Shown: positions 1-8,025 of the stretch, one piece after another
How the letters are laid out: each line of letters begins with the position of its first letter
Numbering within the stretch: the first letter of the stretch is position 1
Source: a virus
DNA: 43,685 nt
IMG/VR virus record: IMGVR_UViG_3300025695_000029
Span: 1 to 43,685 of that record
Strand: one strand, 5' to 3'
The notes under the pieces: model-generated
What the model was told of the DNA's origin: nothing
The model's database searches: none
Seen by the model: the letters and a program-made list of their open reading frames with translations, nothing else
Made by a program: the position numbers and the translations under genes

Positions 1-837
1 TTTATCACTACATTTAGTGGTGTTAGAATTTCTAAATATTCATTCCCGAGTATTACCGAACTAACAATGAGTGTTAATATTGATTTACTAAAGAGAATTA
101 ATAAATCATATAAAAAACCTAAAGAAGCAAAACCAACAAGTGAAACACCTTCTACAACACCAACATTACAGAATGGGTCTTCAAACTCTAATGGAGTTAG
201 TACTAACTCAACTAATGGTTCAAGTGTGGGTTCAAGTAATTGTTCGCCAGTAAGTGCTTACCAAGGTTTAGATTTCATAACTAAACAAAATACACAGTAT
301 TCTTATAATGATATTATAACGTATGTTAATACTAAAACTACTAATTTTGATGTTAAAAGATTAACAATTGGTACTGTTTGGAGAGAACAAGGATATAAAA
401 ATGGTTATGTTAAAGGAATTAATAATAACTACGTTGGGTTAACTACTGATAGTGGTCGGTGGTCAGGTTTAGATAATGATAAAGTTAGTGGACAATTTTG
501 TGTATCATCAACATCTGACGGTAGGGCTAGAAGTTACTTTTCATTCAGTGACCCTAACGGGTCTTTTGACCCATTATTGGTTAGATATAATAGTAACTCT
601 ATACGTACTCAACTGACAGACTATATAGGGTCTGACTTTAGTGAAGATAATTATGCTGTTGCGTATTCTAAGGTATATATTAGAAATTGGTTTAGAAGAA
701 TTAATACCGATAATGAACTTAATGATATATTAAATAACCCTACCACTGACGATGAAAAATTAATAAAAAAGACGTATGATAATTCAATCCCAATATTTAA
801 ACAGGCCTTTAGATGGTCTAAAAATAACGGATTGTAA
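1..837 (+). CDS. Partial virion or cell-wall-hydrolase-like protein (5' end outside window)
   Basis: The reading frame is open from base 1. The first internal ATG (67) lacks the A-rich leader seen before other genes here, so the gene probably begins upstream of the window. After a short Lys-rich stretch there is a low-complexity Ser/Thr/Asn linker (about residues 25-60 counted from the ATG at 67). A compact C-terminal domain follows, containing NNNYVGLTTDSGRW, a VSSTSDGRARSYFSF stretch and a Trp-rich end. The pattern of an NNN-(F/Y)G motif followed by a body of aromatic residues recalls glucosaminidase or lysozyme-like domains. That would suit a gp5-type baseplate hub lysozyme next to other virion genes. 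I see no unambiguous catalytic motif, so the hydrolase call is an inference. It could equally be another tail protein. Confidence 0.45.
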   Translation, partial: FITTFSGVRISKYSFPSITELTMSVNIDLLKRINKSYKKPKEAKPTSETPSTTPTLQNGSSNSNGVSTNSTNGSSVGSSNCSPVSAYQGLDFITKQNTQYSYNDIITYVNTKTTNFDVKRLTIGTVWREQGYKNGYVKGINNNYVGLTTDSGRWSGLDNDKVSGQFCVSSTSDGRARSYFSFSDPNGSFDPLLVRYNSNSIRTQLTDYIGSDFSEDNYAVAYSKVYIRNWFRRINTDNELNDILNNPTTDDEKLIKKTYDNSIPIFKQAFRWSKNNGL

Positions 838-857
838 GAAAAACGATAATAAACGTA

Positions 858-865
858 TATTTATA
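858..865 (+). promoter_or_regulatory. TATTTATA motif upstream of the 74-aa gene
   Basis: TATTTATA lies 15 bases before the ATG at 881. It is one of eight TATTTAT motifs in short intergenic gaps, all on the sense strand of the following gene. The reverse complement is the T4 late promoter core TATAAATA, but the orientation relative to the gene is opposite to T4. Promoter function is inferred. Confidence 0.3.
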
Positions 866-880
866 TATAAAAGTAATATT

Positions 881-1105
881 ATGAATGTTAAATCATTATT
901 AGACCAGTATTTGTCAAAAGACACTAGAATTACTGAAAGAGATGCCGGAAATGGTTACAAAGAGGTTTGTGACTTAGACACAGGTGATTGTTATACAGTT
1001 AGTATGAGAGACGGACTTATTGAGCGAGTTGATAATACTAGACAAGTTAATAGAACCTTAAAGGTTGAAACACCTCATGGTGTTAAGACATTACTTAATG
1101 GTTAA
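881..1105 (+). CDS. Small hypothetical protein, 74 aa
   Basis: I do not recognise this protein. The start at 881 (MNVKSLLDQYL) is preferred over an in-frame ATG at 776, because 776 lies inside the upstream gene and the sequence between contains the TATTTATA motif. The product is small, charged and soluble-looking. It contains DLDTGDCYTV, with two Cys near the centre, and ends in TPHGVKTLLNG. No membrane segment or signal peptide is visible. Only 11 bases separate it from the next gene, so the two are probably cotranscribed. Its place before the acidic coiled-coil gene suggests a minor virion or assembly role, but nothing in the sequence proves this. Confidence 0.6.
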   Translation: MNVKSLLDQYLSKDTRITERDAGNGYKEVCDLDTGDCYTVSMRDGLIERVDNTRQVNRTLKVETPHGVKTLLNG

Positions 1106-1116
1106 AATAAAAAATT

Positions 1117-1734
1117 ATGTCAATAGATAAAAAAATACTTGAGGAACTTAATAGACACAATACTATTAATCGTTACCTTATTGAACAAGAAGAACCTACA
1201 GACACAGCTGATGAAGCTGGTGATGATTTGGAGTTAGATATGGATGTCGAAGGTGGTGCTGAAGAAATTGCAGAACCAGTTGATGTTGATACTGACCCTG
1301 AAGTTGAAAAAATTGACGACGAAGGAAATGTTGAGTCTGATAAAGACATGGGTGGGGACACTGAAGAGTTAGATATAACTGATTTAGTGAATACACAGAA
1401 CAAGATTTCAGATAAGCAAGACGAGTATATGGATACAATGTTCGAGAAGTTATCTGATTTAGAAGGTAAACTTTCTCAGATGGACCAAATTTTCACTAAG
1501 ATTAATGATATTGAAGCTAAAGTCGAGAAGTATCGTCAAAAATCACCTGAGGAGAAACTACAACTAAGAAGTTTAGATAGTTATCCTTATAATCAAAAGT
1601 TAACCGATTTCTTTGCAGATAAAGAAGACGATATGGAAAAAACGGGTAAGAATGAATATATTTTAACTTCTGATGAGGTTGAGAATTATTCTGATTCCGA
1701 CATTCGTAAATCATTCAACGGACCGACAGAATAA
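1117..1734 (+). CDS. Acidic coiled-coil protein, 205 aa, unknown function
   Basis: The start has an A-rich leader (aataaaaaattATG). About residues 25-80 are extremely acidic (runs of Asp/Glu, almost no Lys). Residues about 85-140 form a heptad-like helix with repeated Leu/Met/Ile spacing (MFEKLSDLEGKLSQMDQIF), which predicts a coiled coil. The tail is again charged. Such acidic, helical proteins occur among phage scaffolding or prohead-core and chaperone proteins, but no family signature is recognised. It is the last gene of its transcription unit and is followed by a strong hairpin terminator at 1778-1803. Calling it a scaffold would go beyond the evidence. Confidence 0.65.
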   Translation: MSIDKKILEELNRHNTINRYLIEQEEPTDTADEAGDDLELDMDVEGGAEEIAEPVDVDTDPEVEKIDDEGNVESDKDMGGDTEELDITDLVNTQNKISDKQDEYMDTMFEKLSDLEGKLSQMDQIFTKINDIEAKVEKYRQKSPEEKLQLRSLDSYPYNQKLTDFFADKEDDMEKTGKNEYILTSDEVENYSDSDIRKSFNGPTE

Positions 1735-1777
1735 AATTAATTATTTGACTTAATTAAATTTTACAACTATAATAAAG

Positions 1778-1803
1778 ACCACTCAAATAGAGTGGTTTTT
1801 TTT
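1778..1803 (+). terminator. Rho-independent terminator
   Basis: A 7-bp perfect stem (ACCACTC / GAGTGGT) with loop AAATA is followed by eight T. The stem extends further by A-T and G-U pairs into the T tract. It separates the upstream virion-side genes from the replication module. Confidence 0.9.
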
Positions 1804-1823
1804 GTTTATAGAGTTTGACTTTA

Positions 1824-1850
1824 TTGACATAATTACTATCTTTATTATTG
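1824..1850 (+). promoter_or_regulatory. Candidate host-type promoter for the replication module
   Basis: TTGACA at 1824-1829 is followed after 13 bases by TATTATTG at 1843-1850. The second box matches the Bacteroidota -7 consensus TAnnTTTG at all but one position. The TTG-to-TA spacing of about 16 bases is slightly short for that class. It lies between a terminator and the ssDNA-binding protein gene, where an early promoter would be expected. No TATTTAT motif occurs in this gap, which fits early rather than late expression. Confidence 0.4.
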
Positions 1851-1892
1851 AGTTTAAGAGAAAACAATTAACAGAGTAAAAAAAGAAAAATT

Positions 1893-2750
1893 ATGGCAAA
1901 TGCATTAGATGCTGTGTTATCACAGTATGAAAAGAACACCCAAAACACGGGTGGAGGTAACAGAATCTCTCAAGAAGACAGATTAAAAAGATACTTTACA
2001 ACGTATCTTCCAAAAGGAACTAAGTCAGGACAAAAGGTTATTCGTATCCTTCCAACACCAGACGGTTCATCACCATTCAAAGAAGTGTGGTATCACGAAG
2101 TTCAAATCGACGGTAAATGGACTAAATTATTTGACCCAGGTAAAAATGATGGTGAGCGTTCACCACTTACTGAGGTTTACGAAGAATTGATGTCAACAGG
2201 TAAAGACTCAGATAAGGAATTGGCTCGTCAGTACCGTCCACGTAAATTCTACATCGTTAAGGTTATTGACCGTGAGAATGAAGACCACGGACCAAAGTTT
2301 TGGAGATTCAAAGATAATTACAAACAAGAGGGTATCTTGGATAAAATCATTCCAATTTGGAGACAAAAAGGTGACGTGACTGATGCTAACGAAGGTCGTG
2401 ACTTGATTGTTGATTTGTCTAAGGCAAAAACACCTTCAGGAATTGAATACACAGTAGTTAAGACTATTATGTATGATGACCCAGCACCGATACACTCTGA
2501 TAAGAGTCAGATGACGGAATGGGTTGAAGATGAGTTAACTTGGCAAGATGTTTACTCACAGAAACCTGTTGAGTATTTAGAGGCAATCGCAAGAGGTGAG
2601 ACACCTGTTTGGGATTCAGAACTTAAGAAATACGTATACGGTGACAATACTGAAACAACATTCGGTAGTAGTGTCACAACTGAGTCTACAACAGAAAAAA
2701 CTGAGGACCCACAATCTAAAATGGATGTGGATGAGGACTTACCGTTTTAA
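1893..2750 (+). CDS. gp32: Single-stranded DNA-binding protein, gp32-like
   Basis: This 285-aa protein has an early gp32-type segment (KVIRILPTPDGSSPFKEVWYHEV, about residues 48-70), an aromatic- and basic-rich core for ssDNA binding, and a strongly acidic C-terminal tail ending DVDEDLPF. That tail resembles the partner-recruiting tips of gp32 and bacterial SSB. It should coat ssDNA during replication and recombination and contact UvsX and the helicase. The protein has no cysteine at all, so the zinc-ribbon of T4 gp32 (His plus three Cys) is absent. The start has the leader aaaaagaaaaattATG. It is first in the replication module, and codon choice looks biased, as expected for an abundant protein. 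The family call rests on these motifs and on the neighbouring uvsX. Confidence 0.85.
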   Translation: MANALDAVLSQYEKNTQNTGGGNRISQEDRLKRYFTTYLPKGTKSGQKVIRILPTPDGSSPFKEVWYHEVQIDGKWTKLFDPGKNDGERSPLTEVYEELMSTGKDSDKELARQYRPRKFYIVKVIDRENEDHGPKFWRFKDNYKQEGILDKIIPIWRQKGDVTDANEGRDLIVDLSKAKTPSGIEYTVVKTIMYDDPAPIHSDKSQMTEWVEDELTWQDVYSQKPVEYLEAIARGETPVWDSELKKYVYGDNTETTFGSSVTTESTTEKTEDPQSKMDVDEDLPF

Positions 2751-2763
2751 CTAAAACTAACAT

Positions 2764-2793
2764 GATGGTACCGATATTGTCGGTACCATCTTT
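2764..2793 (+). terminator. Strong hairpin between ssDNA-binding protein gene and uvsX
   Basis: An 11-bp perfect stem (GATGGTACCGA / TCGGTACCATC) with a 5-nt TATTG loop at 2764-2790 is followed only by TTTAT. The weak T tract suggests a partial terminator or an mRNA 3'-end stabiliser, which would give more ssDNA-binding protein than UvsX from the same transcript. Confidence 0.65.
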
Positions 2794-2808
2794 ATCACTA
2801 AAAAAAAT

Positions 2809-3810
2809 ATGGCAATTAAAAAAACAGATTTCAGTTCTCTGAAGAAGAAGTATTCTACTTCTGCAAAATATAAACCACAAAGGTTCTTTGATTTGGGTGA
2901 AGCGTTTTTAGATGCGGTTGGGGTACCAGGTCCGGCCATTGGTCATCTAAATATGTTCTTAGGTCATTCTGATACAGGCAAGACAACGGCTCTTGTAAAG
3001 GCAGCTGTTGACGCACAAAATAAAGGAGTATTACCCGTATTCATTATAACTGAACAAAAGTGGTCATTTGACCATGCAAGAACAATGGGATTCGAATGTG
3101 AGGAAGTTGTCGATGAAGAAACAGGTGAATTGGATTGGGACGGATTCTTCCTGTTCAATAACAACTTCGAGTACATCGAACAAATTACCGACTATATCAA
3201 CGAACTATTGGATGCACAAGAAAAAGGTGAGTTAGAATATGACTTACTATTTTTGTGGGACTCTGTTGGTTCTGTCCCTTGTAAGATGACTTTTGATGGT
3301 AAGGGAGGTAAACAACACAATGCCGCAACATTAGCGGATAAGATTGGTATGGGTATCAACCAAAGAATTGCGGGTTCACGTAAGGCAACATCAAAATACG
3401 AAAACACCTTATTGATTGTTAATCAACCGTGGGTGGAATTACCTGACAACCCATTTGGTCAACCAAAGATTAAGGCTAAGGGTGGTGAAGCAATTTGGTT
3501 AAACTCATCTTTGGTGTTTTTATTTGGTAATCAGAAAAATGCGGGAACCAACAAGATTGCTGCGGTTAAAGACAAGAGAAAGGTTAAGTTTGCGGTAAGA
3601 ACAAAAATATCGGTAATGAAAAACCATATCAATGGATTAGGTTATGAAGACGGTAAAATTATTGTAACACCTCATGGTTTCCTTGCAGGTAAGGAATCTA
3701 CTGAAGAAAAGAAGTCTATTGAACAGTATAAAGGAGAACAAGCGGAATATTGGAAAAAAGTCATCGGTACTGATGGCGACTACAAATTGGAAGAAGTAAA
3801 AGAAGTCTAA
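2809..3810 (+). CDS. uvsX: UvsX-type RecA recombinase
   Basis: This 333-aa RecA/Rad51-fold ATPase catalyses strand exchange in recombination-dependent replication and repair. Walker A is GHSDTGKTT (residues 52-60, Lys58). Walker B is DLLFLWDS (145-152). A downstream stretch with INQRIAGSRKAT and TLLIVNQPW matches the conserved RecA core around the L1 and sensor regions. It is shorter than T4 UvsX (about 390 aa). The start has the leader aaaaaaatATG. It lies 58 bases after the ssDNA-binding protein gene, its functional partner, and is followed after 17 bases by the 5'-nuclease gene. The acidic C-terminal end (KLEEVKEV) is typical of RecA-like proteins. Confidence 0.93.
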   Translation: MAIKKTDFSSLKKKYSTSAKYKPQRFFDLGEAFLDAVGVPGPAIGHLNMFLGHSDTGKTTALVKAAVDAQNKGVLPVFIITEQKWSFDHARTMGFECEEVVDEETGELDWDGFFLFNNNFEYIEQITDYINELLDAQEKGELEYDLLFLWDSVGSVPCKMTFDGKGGKQHNAATLADKIGMGINQRIAGSRKATSKYENTLLIVNQPWVELPDNPFGQPKIKAKGGEAIWLNSSLVFLFGNQKNAGTNKIAAVKDKRKVKFAVRTKISVMKNHINGLGYEDGKIIVTPHGFLAGKESTEEKKSIEQYKGEQAEYWKKVIGTDGDYKLEEVKEV

Positions 3811-3827
3811 CCTATAATAAAGGTATT

Positions 3828-4835
3828 TTGACAAAAACATTATTAGTAGACGGAAATAACTTATTTAAAATTGGGTTTCACGGAGTAAGGGAATTCTACC
3901 ATGAGGGTAACCATATTGGTGGTATTTTCCACTTTGTGAATACATTGAAAAAATTCTTAGTTGACCACAATTATGATAAAGTAATTGTATTTTGGGATGC
4001 TGAGAATAATTCTAATTCGAGAAGAGACATACTCGAACAATACAAAAGAAATAGAAAAAGAAGTCTTAACGAACAACAACAGATTTCATTTGAATGGCAG
4101 TTGTCGAGAGTTAAGAAGTATTTAGAAGAGATGTTTATCAGACAAGTATCCATTGATGGGTGTGAGTCTGATGACGCAATTGCTCACTATTGTAATATAT
4201 CTCATGATGAATACAAAACTATATTTTCATCAGATAAGGACCTTACACAACTTATCTCAGACAAAGTAGAGGTTTACTCACCTAACCACAGAAGAGTCTA
4301 TAAGGAAGGAGATAATATACCCCTTAAAGACATTTCAATACCACACTATAATATTACTACATTTAAAATCTTGTCAGGTGATAAGTCTGACAATATTGAT
4401 GGTATTTATTTATTAGGGGAGAAAACATTTGTTAAGATATTTCCTGAGATATTGGACAATGTCATATCTGTTGACGATATTATACAACGTACTAAAGAAT
4501 TACAATCGGAGGGAGATAATCGAAAGATTTTACAAAGTATCAAAGAAGGAAAAACTAAAAGGGGGGTTTTAGGAAAAGAATTCTTTGATATTAACAAAAA
4601 AGTTGTAGATTTGTCCTCACCAATGATAAGTAATGAAGGTATGGAAATGGTTGAACTCTACTACACGGAAGAGTTAGACCCTGAAGGAAGAGGATATCAG
4701 AATCTAATGAGAATGATGATGAGTGATGGAATCTTCAAATATTTACCCAAAAAAGACGATAATTGGGTAGAGTTTATAACACCTTTTATGAAACTAACAA
4801 GAAAAGAAAAAAAACGTTACAAAAACAAAATTTAA
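3828..4835 (+). CDS. rnh: 5'-3' exonuclease / RNase H (flap nuclease family)
   Basis: This 335-aa protein is related to T4 Rnh and the FEN/Pol I 5'-nuclease family, which removes RNA primers from lagging strands. Metal-binding acidic motifs appear in order: LLVDGNN (Asp8), VFWDAEN (Asp57), GCESDDAIAHY (Glu113, Asp115, Asp116), SSDKDLTQL (Asp136, Asp138) and GDKSDNIDG (Asp185, Asp188, before the helix-hairpin). The start must be TTG at 3828, because no ATG or GTG lies between the upstream stop and the catalytic Asp8 motif. The following region (LGEKTF) fits the helix-two-turn-helix DNA-binding element. The gene lies between uvsX and the helicase gene, as expected for a lagging-strand factor. 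Confidence 0.88.
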   Translation: MTKTLLVDGNNLFKIGFHGVREFYHEGNHIGGIFHFVNTLKKFLVDHNYDKVIVFWDAENNSNSRRDILEQYKRNRKRSLNEQQQISFEWQLSRVKKYLEEMFIRQVSIDGCESDDAIAHYCNISHDEYKTIFSSDKDLTQLISDKVEVYSPNHRRVYKEGDNIPLKDISIPHYNITTFKILSGDKSDNIDGIYLLGEKTFVKIFPEILDNVISVDDIIQRTKELQSEGDNRKILQSIKEGKTKRGVLGKEFFDINKKVVDLSSPMISNEGMEMVELYYTEELDPEGRGYQNLMRMMMSDGIFKYLPKKDDNWVEFITPFMKLTRKEKKRYKNKI

Positions 4836-4840
4836 AAAAA

Positions 4841-5293
4841 ATGAAAGAAAAAAATGACGTAACAAAAATGGAGTTTGTAATGATGTTGAATGAGAACATA
4901 GTTGTTCAAAGATACTTCAACGTTAGAGGTTACAATCCTAAAGCAAGAAAGAGTATTGATGTACTTGAATTTGTTAATGATTTTACAAGTGAGTTAACCG
5001 ACATTTTGAAAGATAGAACTAACATGTATTTGTTAGACCACTACAATCAAATTGCGTTGGACCCGGCAATCTTAGACACCTCAAATACTGATGGTGAAGA
5101 GAATTTCCACATTAAAATTAGACTTGGTGATGAGACAATTTGTCATAGAGTATTTAACGGAAAATTATACCCACCTAAAATAAGATACACCGTAGACATA
5201 CGTCCGCAACTAAAAAGTGTACTTAGGGGTCTAACGGATATTTTCTCATCTGAAGATTTAACTTACGAGTACATGGATTATAGCTTAGTATAA
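4841..5293 (+). CDS. Hypothetical protein in replication module, 150 aa
   Basis: I do not recognise this protein. The start at 4841 (MKEKNDVTKMEF) directly follows the run tttaaaaaaa. It is preferred over the longer in-frame ATG at 4763, which lies inside the nuclease gene. The product looks soluble and mixed alpha/beta, with an N-terminal Lys-rich helix and a central HYNQIALDP segment. A beta-rich C-terminal part contains the basic IRYTVDIRPQLKSVL stretch and the protein ends in an acidic or aromatic tail. Five bases separate it from the nuclease stop and 37 from the helicase start. A role in the replisome, such as a helicase loader or accessory factor, is suggested only by position. Confidence 0.65.
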   Translation: MKEKNDVTKMEFVMMLNENIVVQRYFNVRGYNPKARKSIDVLEFVNDFTSELTDILKDRTNMYLLDHYNQIALDPAILDTSNTDGEENFHIKIRLGDETICHRVFNGKLYPPKIRYTVDIRPQLKSVLRGLTDIFSSEDLTYEYMDYSLV

Positions 5294-5296
5294 CCA

Positions 5297-5304
5297 TATT
5301 TATA
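5297..5304 (+). promoter_or_regulatory. TATTTATA motif upstream of helicase
   Basis: TATTTATA lies 26 bases before the helicase ATG, sense to the gene and just after the stop of the upstream gene. It is one of the eight intergenic copies. Function is inferred. Confidence 0.3.
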
Positions 5305-5330
5305 TTTTACCCTAAAGAAAATTAATTGAT

Positions 5331-6707
5331 ATGTCAAAAGAAAAAAACTTCGGTTACTTAGGTAACTCATTTCAAATACAACTTATAAACAACATCGTTA
5401 TTGACAAGGATTTTGCCAATTCGATTGTTGATGTTATTGACCCGAAGTATTTTGATAATCAATATTTTAAAATCATAATGCAAATGATTAAGGAGTACTA
5501 TAGTAAGTACGAACATACTCCAACATTTGCAACATTGGAACAACTTACGAAGAGTGAAATTAGTTCACCTATGGCTCAGAAGATGGTTTTTGACATGATA
5601 GAGAGTGTTAAAGAGTCACCTATTGAAGGTTCAGATTTCGTACAGGAAAAATCACTTAAATTCTGTAAACAACAAGAGTTACAGAAAGTAATGTCAAAGG
5701 CTCAGAAAATCATCGATAAGGGGGATTTCGAATCGTATGACCATTTAGAAGAGATGGTTAGAGAAGCGTTACAAGTTGGTGAAGTTGATACCGGAACAGC
5801 TGATGTGTTCTCAAATTTAGAGGTGGTTTTAGACGATGACTATCGTCACCCTATTCCGATGGGGGTACCAGGTATTGATAACCTAATGAAAGGTGGGTTA
5901 GCTAAGGGAGAAATCGGTGTTATATTGGCACCAACAGGTGTTGGTAAAACTACTTTCTTAACAAAGATGTCGAATCACGCATTTAACTTGGGTTACAATG
6001 TGTTACAGATTTTCTTTGAGGATAACCCGAAAATTATCCAACGTAAGCATTTCACACTATGGACTGAAATTGCACCTGATAATTTATCTAATCATAGGGA
6101 TGAGGTAATGGAGAAAGTTAGGCAGATTAAGGAGAACACAAATAACTCTTTAACTTTGAAAAAACTACCTTCTGATACGATGACCATGAATCAGATAAAA
6201 AATCAAGTTAGGAAGATGATTGCTGAAGGAAATAAGATTGATATGATAGTTATAGATTATATTGATTGTATTACACCTGATAAGAATTTAGGTGATGAAT
6301 GGAAGAGTGAGGGTTCAGTAATGAGAGCGTTTGAAGCGATGTGTCATGAATTGGACATTGTTGGATGGACGGCAACTCAAGGTAACCGTTCATCGATTTC
6401 TTCAGAAGTTGTAACAACAGACCAAATGGGTGGTTCTATTAAGAAGGCTCAGGTAGGTCACGTAATCATTTCTGTTGCTAAATCATTACAACAGAAAGAA
6501 ATGAACTTGGCAACTATCGCAATCACTAAGTCTCGTATCGGGAAAGATGGTGTTGTGTTTGAGAATTGTAAGTATGATAATGAAATGTTGGTAATTGATA
6601 CTGAACAAAGTATGACATTCTTAGGTTTGGAAGAACAGAAAGAAGAAAAACAAAGGGATAGAATTAAGGAGCTCATGGAAAAGCGAAAGCAACGTGAGAG
6701 TATTTAA
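5331..6707 (+). CDS. gp41: Replicative DNA helicase, gp41/DnaB family
   Basis: This 458-aa hexameric 5'-3' helicase unwinds the replication fork. The N-terminal domain (residues 1 to about 150) is helical (YFDNQYFKIIMQMIKEYY). The RecA-like motor starts with MGVPGIDNLMKGGLAKGEIGVILAPTGVGKTT when read through in pieces: Walker A is APTGVGKTT with Lys206. Walker B is MIVIDYIDCI. The DnaB H3 and H4 regions follow (WTATQGNRSS, then DQMGGSIKKAQVGHVI with the sensor Gln). A charged C-terminal tail is rich in Lys/Glu/Arg. Length matches T4 gp41 (475 aa). No gp61-type primase gene lies in this window. Confidence 0.92.
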   Translation: MSKEKNFGYLGNSFQIQLINNIVIDKDFANSIVDVIDPKYFDNQYFKIIMQMIKEYYSKYEHTPTFATLEQLTKSEISSPMAQKMVFDMIESVKESPIEGSDFVQEKSLKFCKQQELQKVMSKAQKIIDKGDFESYDHLEEMVREALQVGEVDTGTADVFSNLEVVLDDDYRHPIPMGVPGIDNLMKGGLAKGEIGVILAPTGVGKTTFLTKMSNHAFNLGYNVLQIFFEDNPKIIQRKHFTLWTEIAPDNLSNHRDEVMEKVRQIKENTNNSLTLKKLPSDTMTMNQIKNQVRKMIAEGNKIDMIVIDYIDCITPDKNLGDEWKSEGSVMRAFEAMCHELDIVGWTATQGNRSSISSEVVTTDQMGGSIKKAQVGHVIISVAKSLQQKEMNLATIAITKSRIGKDGVVFENCKYDNEMLVIDTEQSMTFLGLEEQKEEKQRDRIKELMEKRKQRESI

Positions 6708-6714
6708 AATAAAA

Positions 6715-6722
6715 TATAAATA
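6715..6722 (+). promoter_or_regulatory. TATAAATA, T4-late-like box upstream of nrdB
   Basis: An exact TATAAATA lies 21 bases before the nrdB ATG, in the orientation of the T4 late promoter. Other gaps carry the inverse TATTTAT, so this copy may be a chance hit in an A/T-rich leader. Confidence 0.2.
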
Positions 6723-6743
6723 AACTAAAATAGAATTACTAGT

Positions 6744-8006
6744 ATGAACAGTAAAGAAACTAATTATGTGATTAAAAGAAGCGGGGAGAAAGTAGAGTTT
6801 CAGTCCGAAAAAATAAAATATGCGGTATTAAAAGCAATGAAGAGTGTCGGTAATATTGATGATGAGATGGCTGAAAAAATTGCAAGAATAACGAGAAAAG
6901 GGATTTTCAGAGGGGAACCAGATAGAGTTCCTCACGTTGATGAAATACACGATATGGTAGAGAATAAACTTATGGATAACGGTCTAAATGATGTTGCAAA
7001 AGAATACATCATTTACCGTAAGGATAATGGTCCGAACATCTTTACAAAAAGAACGAACTTAAAACCTTACGAGTACCCTAATCTTAATGAGTATGTTGAT
7101 GCTATTAGACATTCATATTGGGTACATACAGAATTTAATTTTACTTCTGATATTCAGGACTTTAAAGTGAATCTCGACAAAAAAGAAAGAACTGCAGTTA
7201 AAAGAGCAATGTTGGCGATTTCACAAATTGAGGTTGCTGTTAAATCATTTTGGGGTGACATATACAAAAGAATGCCAAAACCAGAGATTGGTAACGTTGG
7301 TGCTACTTTTGCAGAGTCAGAGGTGAGACATGCTGATGCTTACTCACATTTAGTACAATTATTGGGTTTAAATAATGAGTTTGAAACACTTTTACAAGTA
7401 CCTGCAATTCGTAAAAGAATTAAGTATTTAGAGAAAGCAATTACAAATTCAAAGGCAGTTGAAGACAAGGAATACTTCGAATCGGTTGTTCTATTCTCAA
7501 TGTTCGTAGAGAATGTGTCACTATTCTCACAATTTTTAGTTATTATGTCATTCAATAAACATAAGAATATGTTGAAAGGTATTAGTAACGCTGTTGAAGC
7601 GACATCAAAAGAAGAAAACATACATGCTGGATTTGGTTTCGATTTGGTTAACTTAATTAAAAATGAAAACCCAAGTTGGTGGACAGACGAACTAAAAGAA
7701 GATTTAATTGTTGCGACTATGGAAGCATACGAGGCGGAGTCAGAAATCGTAGAATGGATTTTTGAGGAGGGAGATTTAGATTTCTTAACTAAAAATCAAA
7801 CTATGGAATTTATTAAACATAGATTTAATGTATCATTAAACTCTATTGGTGTCGATAGTATCTTCGAAGTTAACGAATCTTTGTTGGAAACTACAGAGTG
7901 GTTTGATGATGAGATATTAACTACAAAACACACAGATTTCTTTAATAAGAGAAGTATTAACTACAGTAAGAAGTCGAAATCAATTACATCTAACGATTTA
8001 TTTTAA
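6744..8006 (+). CDS. nrdB: Ribonucleotide reductase small subunit with N-terminal ATP-cone
   Basis: This 420-aa aerobic (class I) radical-generating subunit has two modules. Residues 1 to about 100 form an ATP-cone (YVIKRSGEKVEFQSEKI, then VPHVDEIHDMVENKL and EYIIYR), the allosteric domain that senses ATP/dATP. Residues about 105-400 are the ferritin-like NrdB. Likely metal ligands are Glu163, Glu193, His196, Glu256, Glu291 and His294, and the radical Tyr200 sits in EVRHADAY. The C-terminus ends TSNDLF, resembling the tail that docks into NrdA. An ATP-cone on NrdB rather than NrdA is known from Leeuwenhoekiella blandensis and relatives. nrdA follows after 19 bases, so the two are cotranscribed. 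Confidence 0.93.
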   Translation: MNSKETNYVIKRSGEKVEFQSEKIKYAVLKAMKSVGNIDDEMAEKIARITRKGIFRGEPDRVPHVDEIHDMVENKLMDNGLNDVAKEYIIYRKDNGPNIFTKRTNLKPYEYPNLNEYVDAIRHSYWVHTEFNFTSDIQDFKVNLDKKERTAVKRAMLAISQIEVAVKSFWGDIYKRMPKPEIGNVGATFAESEVRHADAYSHLVQLLGLNNEFETLLQVPAIRKRIKYLEKAITNSKAVEDKEYFESVVLFSMFVENVSLFSQFLVIMSFNKHKNMLKGISNAVEATSKEENIHAGFGFDLVNLIKNENPSWWTDELKEDLIVATMEAYEAESEIVEWIFEEGDLDFLTKNQTMEFIKHRFNVSLNSIGVDSIFEVNESLLETTEWFDDEILTTKHTDFFNKRSINYSKKSKSITSNDLF

Positions 8007-8025
8007 CAAAAAAATTAAAAATATA

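Noticed and set aside
776-880. Longer N-terminus for the 74-aa gene
   Set aside because: It would overlap the end of the upstream gene by about 60 bases and include the promoter-like motif. The ATG at 881 fits spacing and context better.
4763-4840. Longer N-terminus for the 150-aa gene
   Set aside because: The extension is a Lys-rich out-of-frame reading of the nuclease C-terminus. ATG at 4841 has the typical A-run leader.
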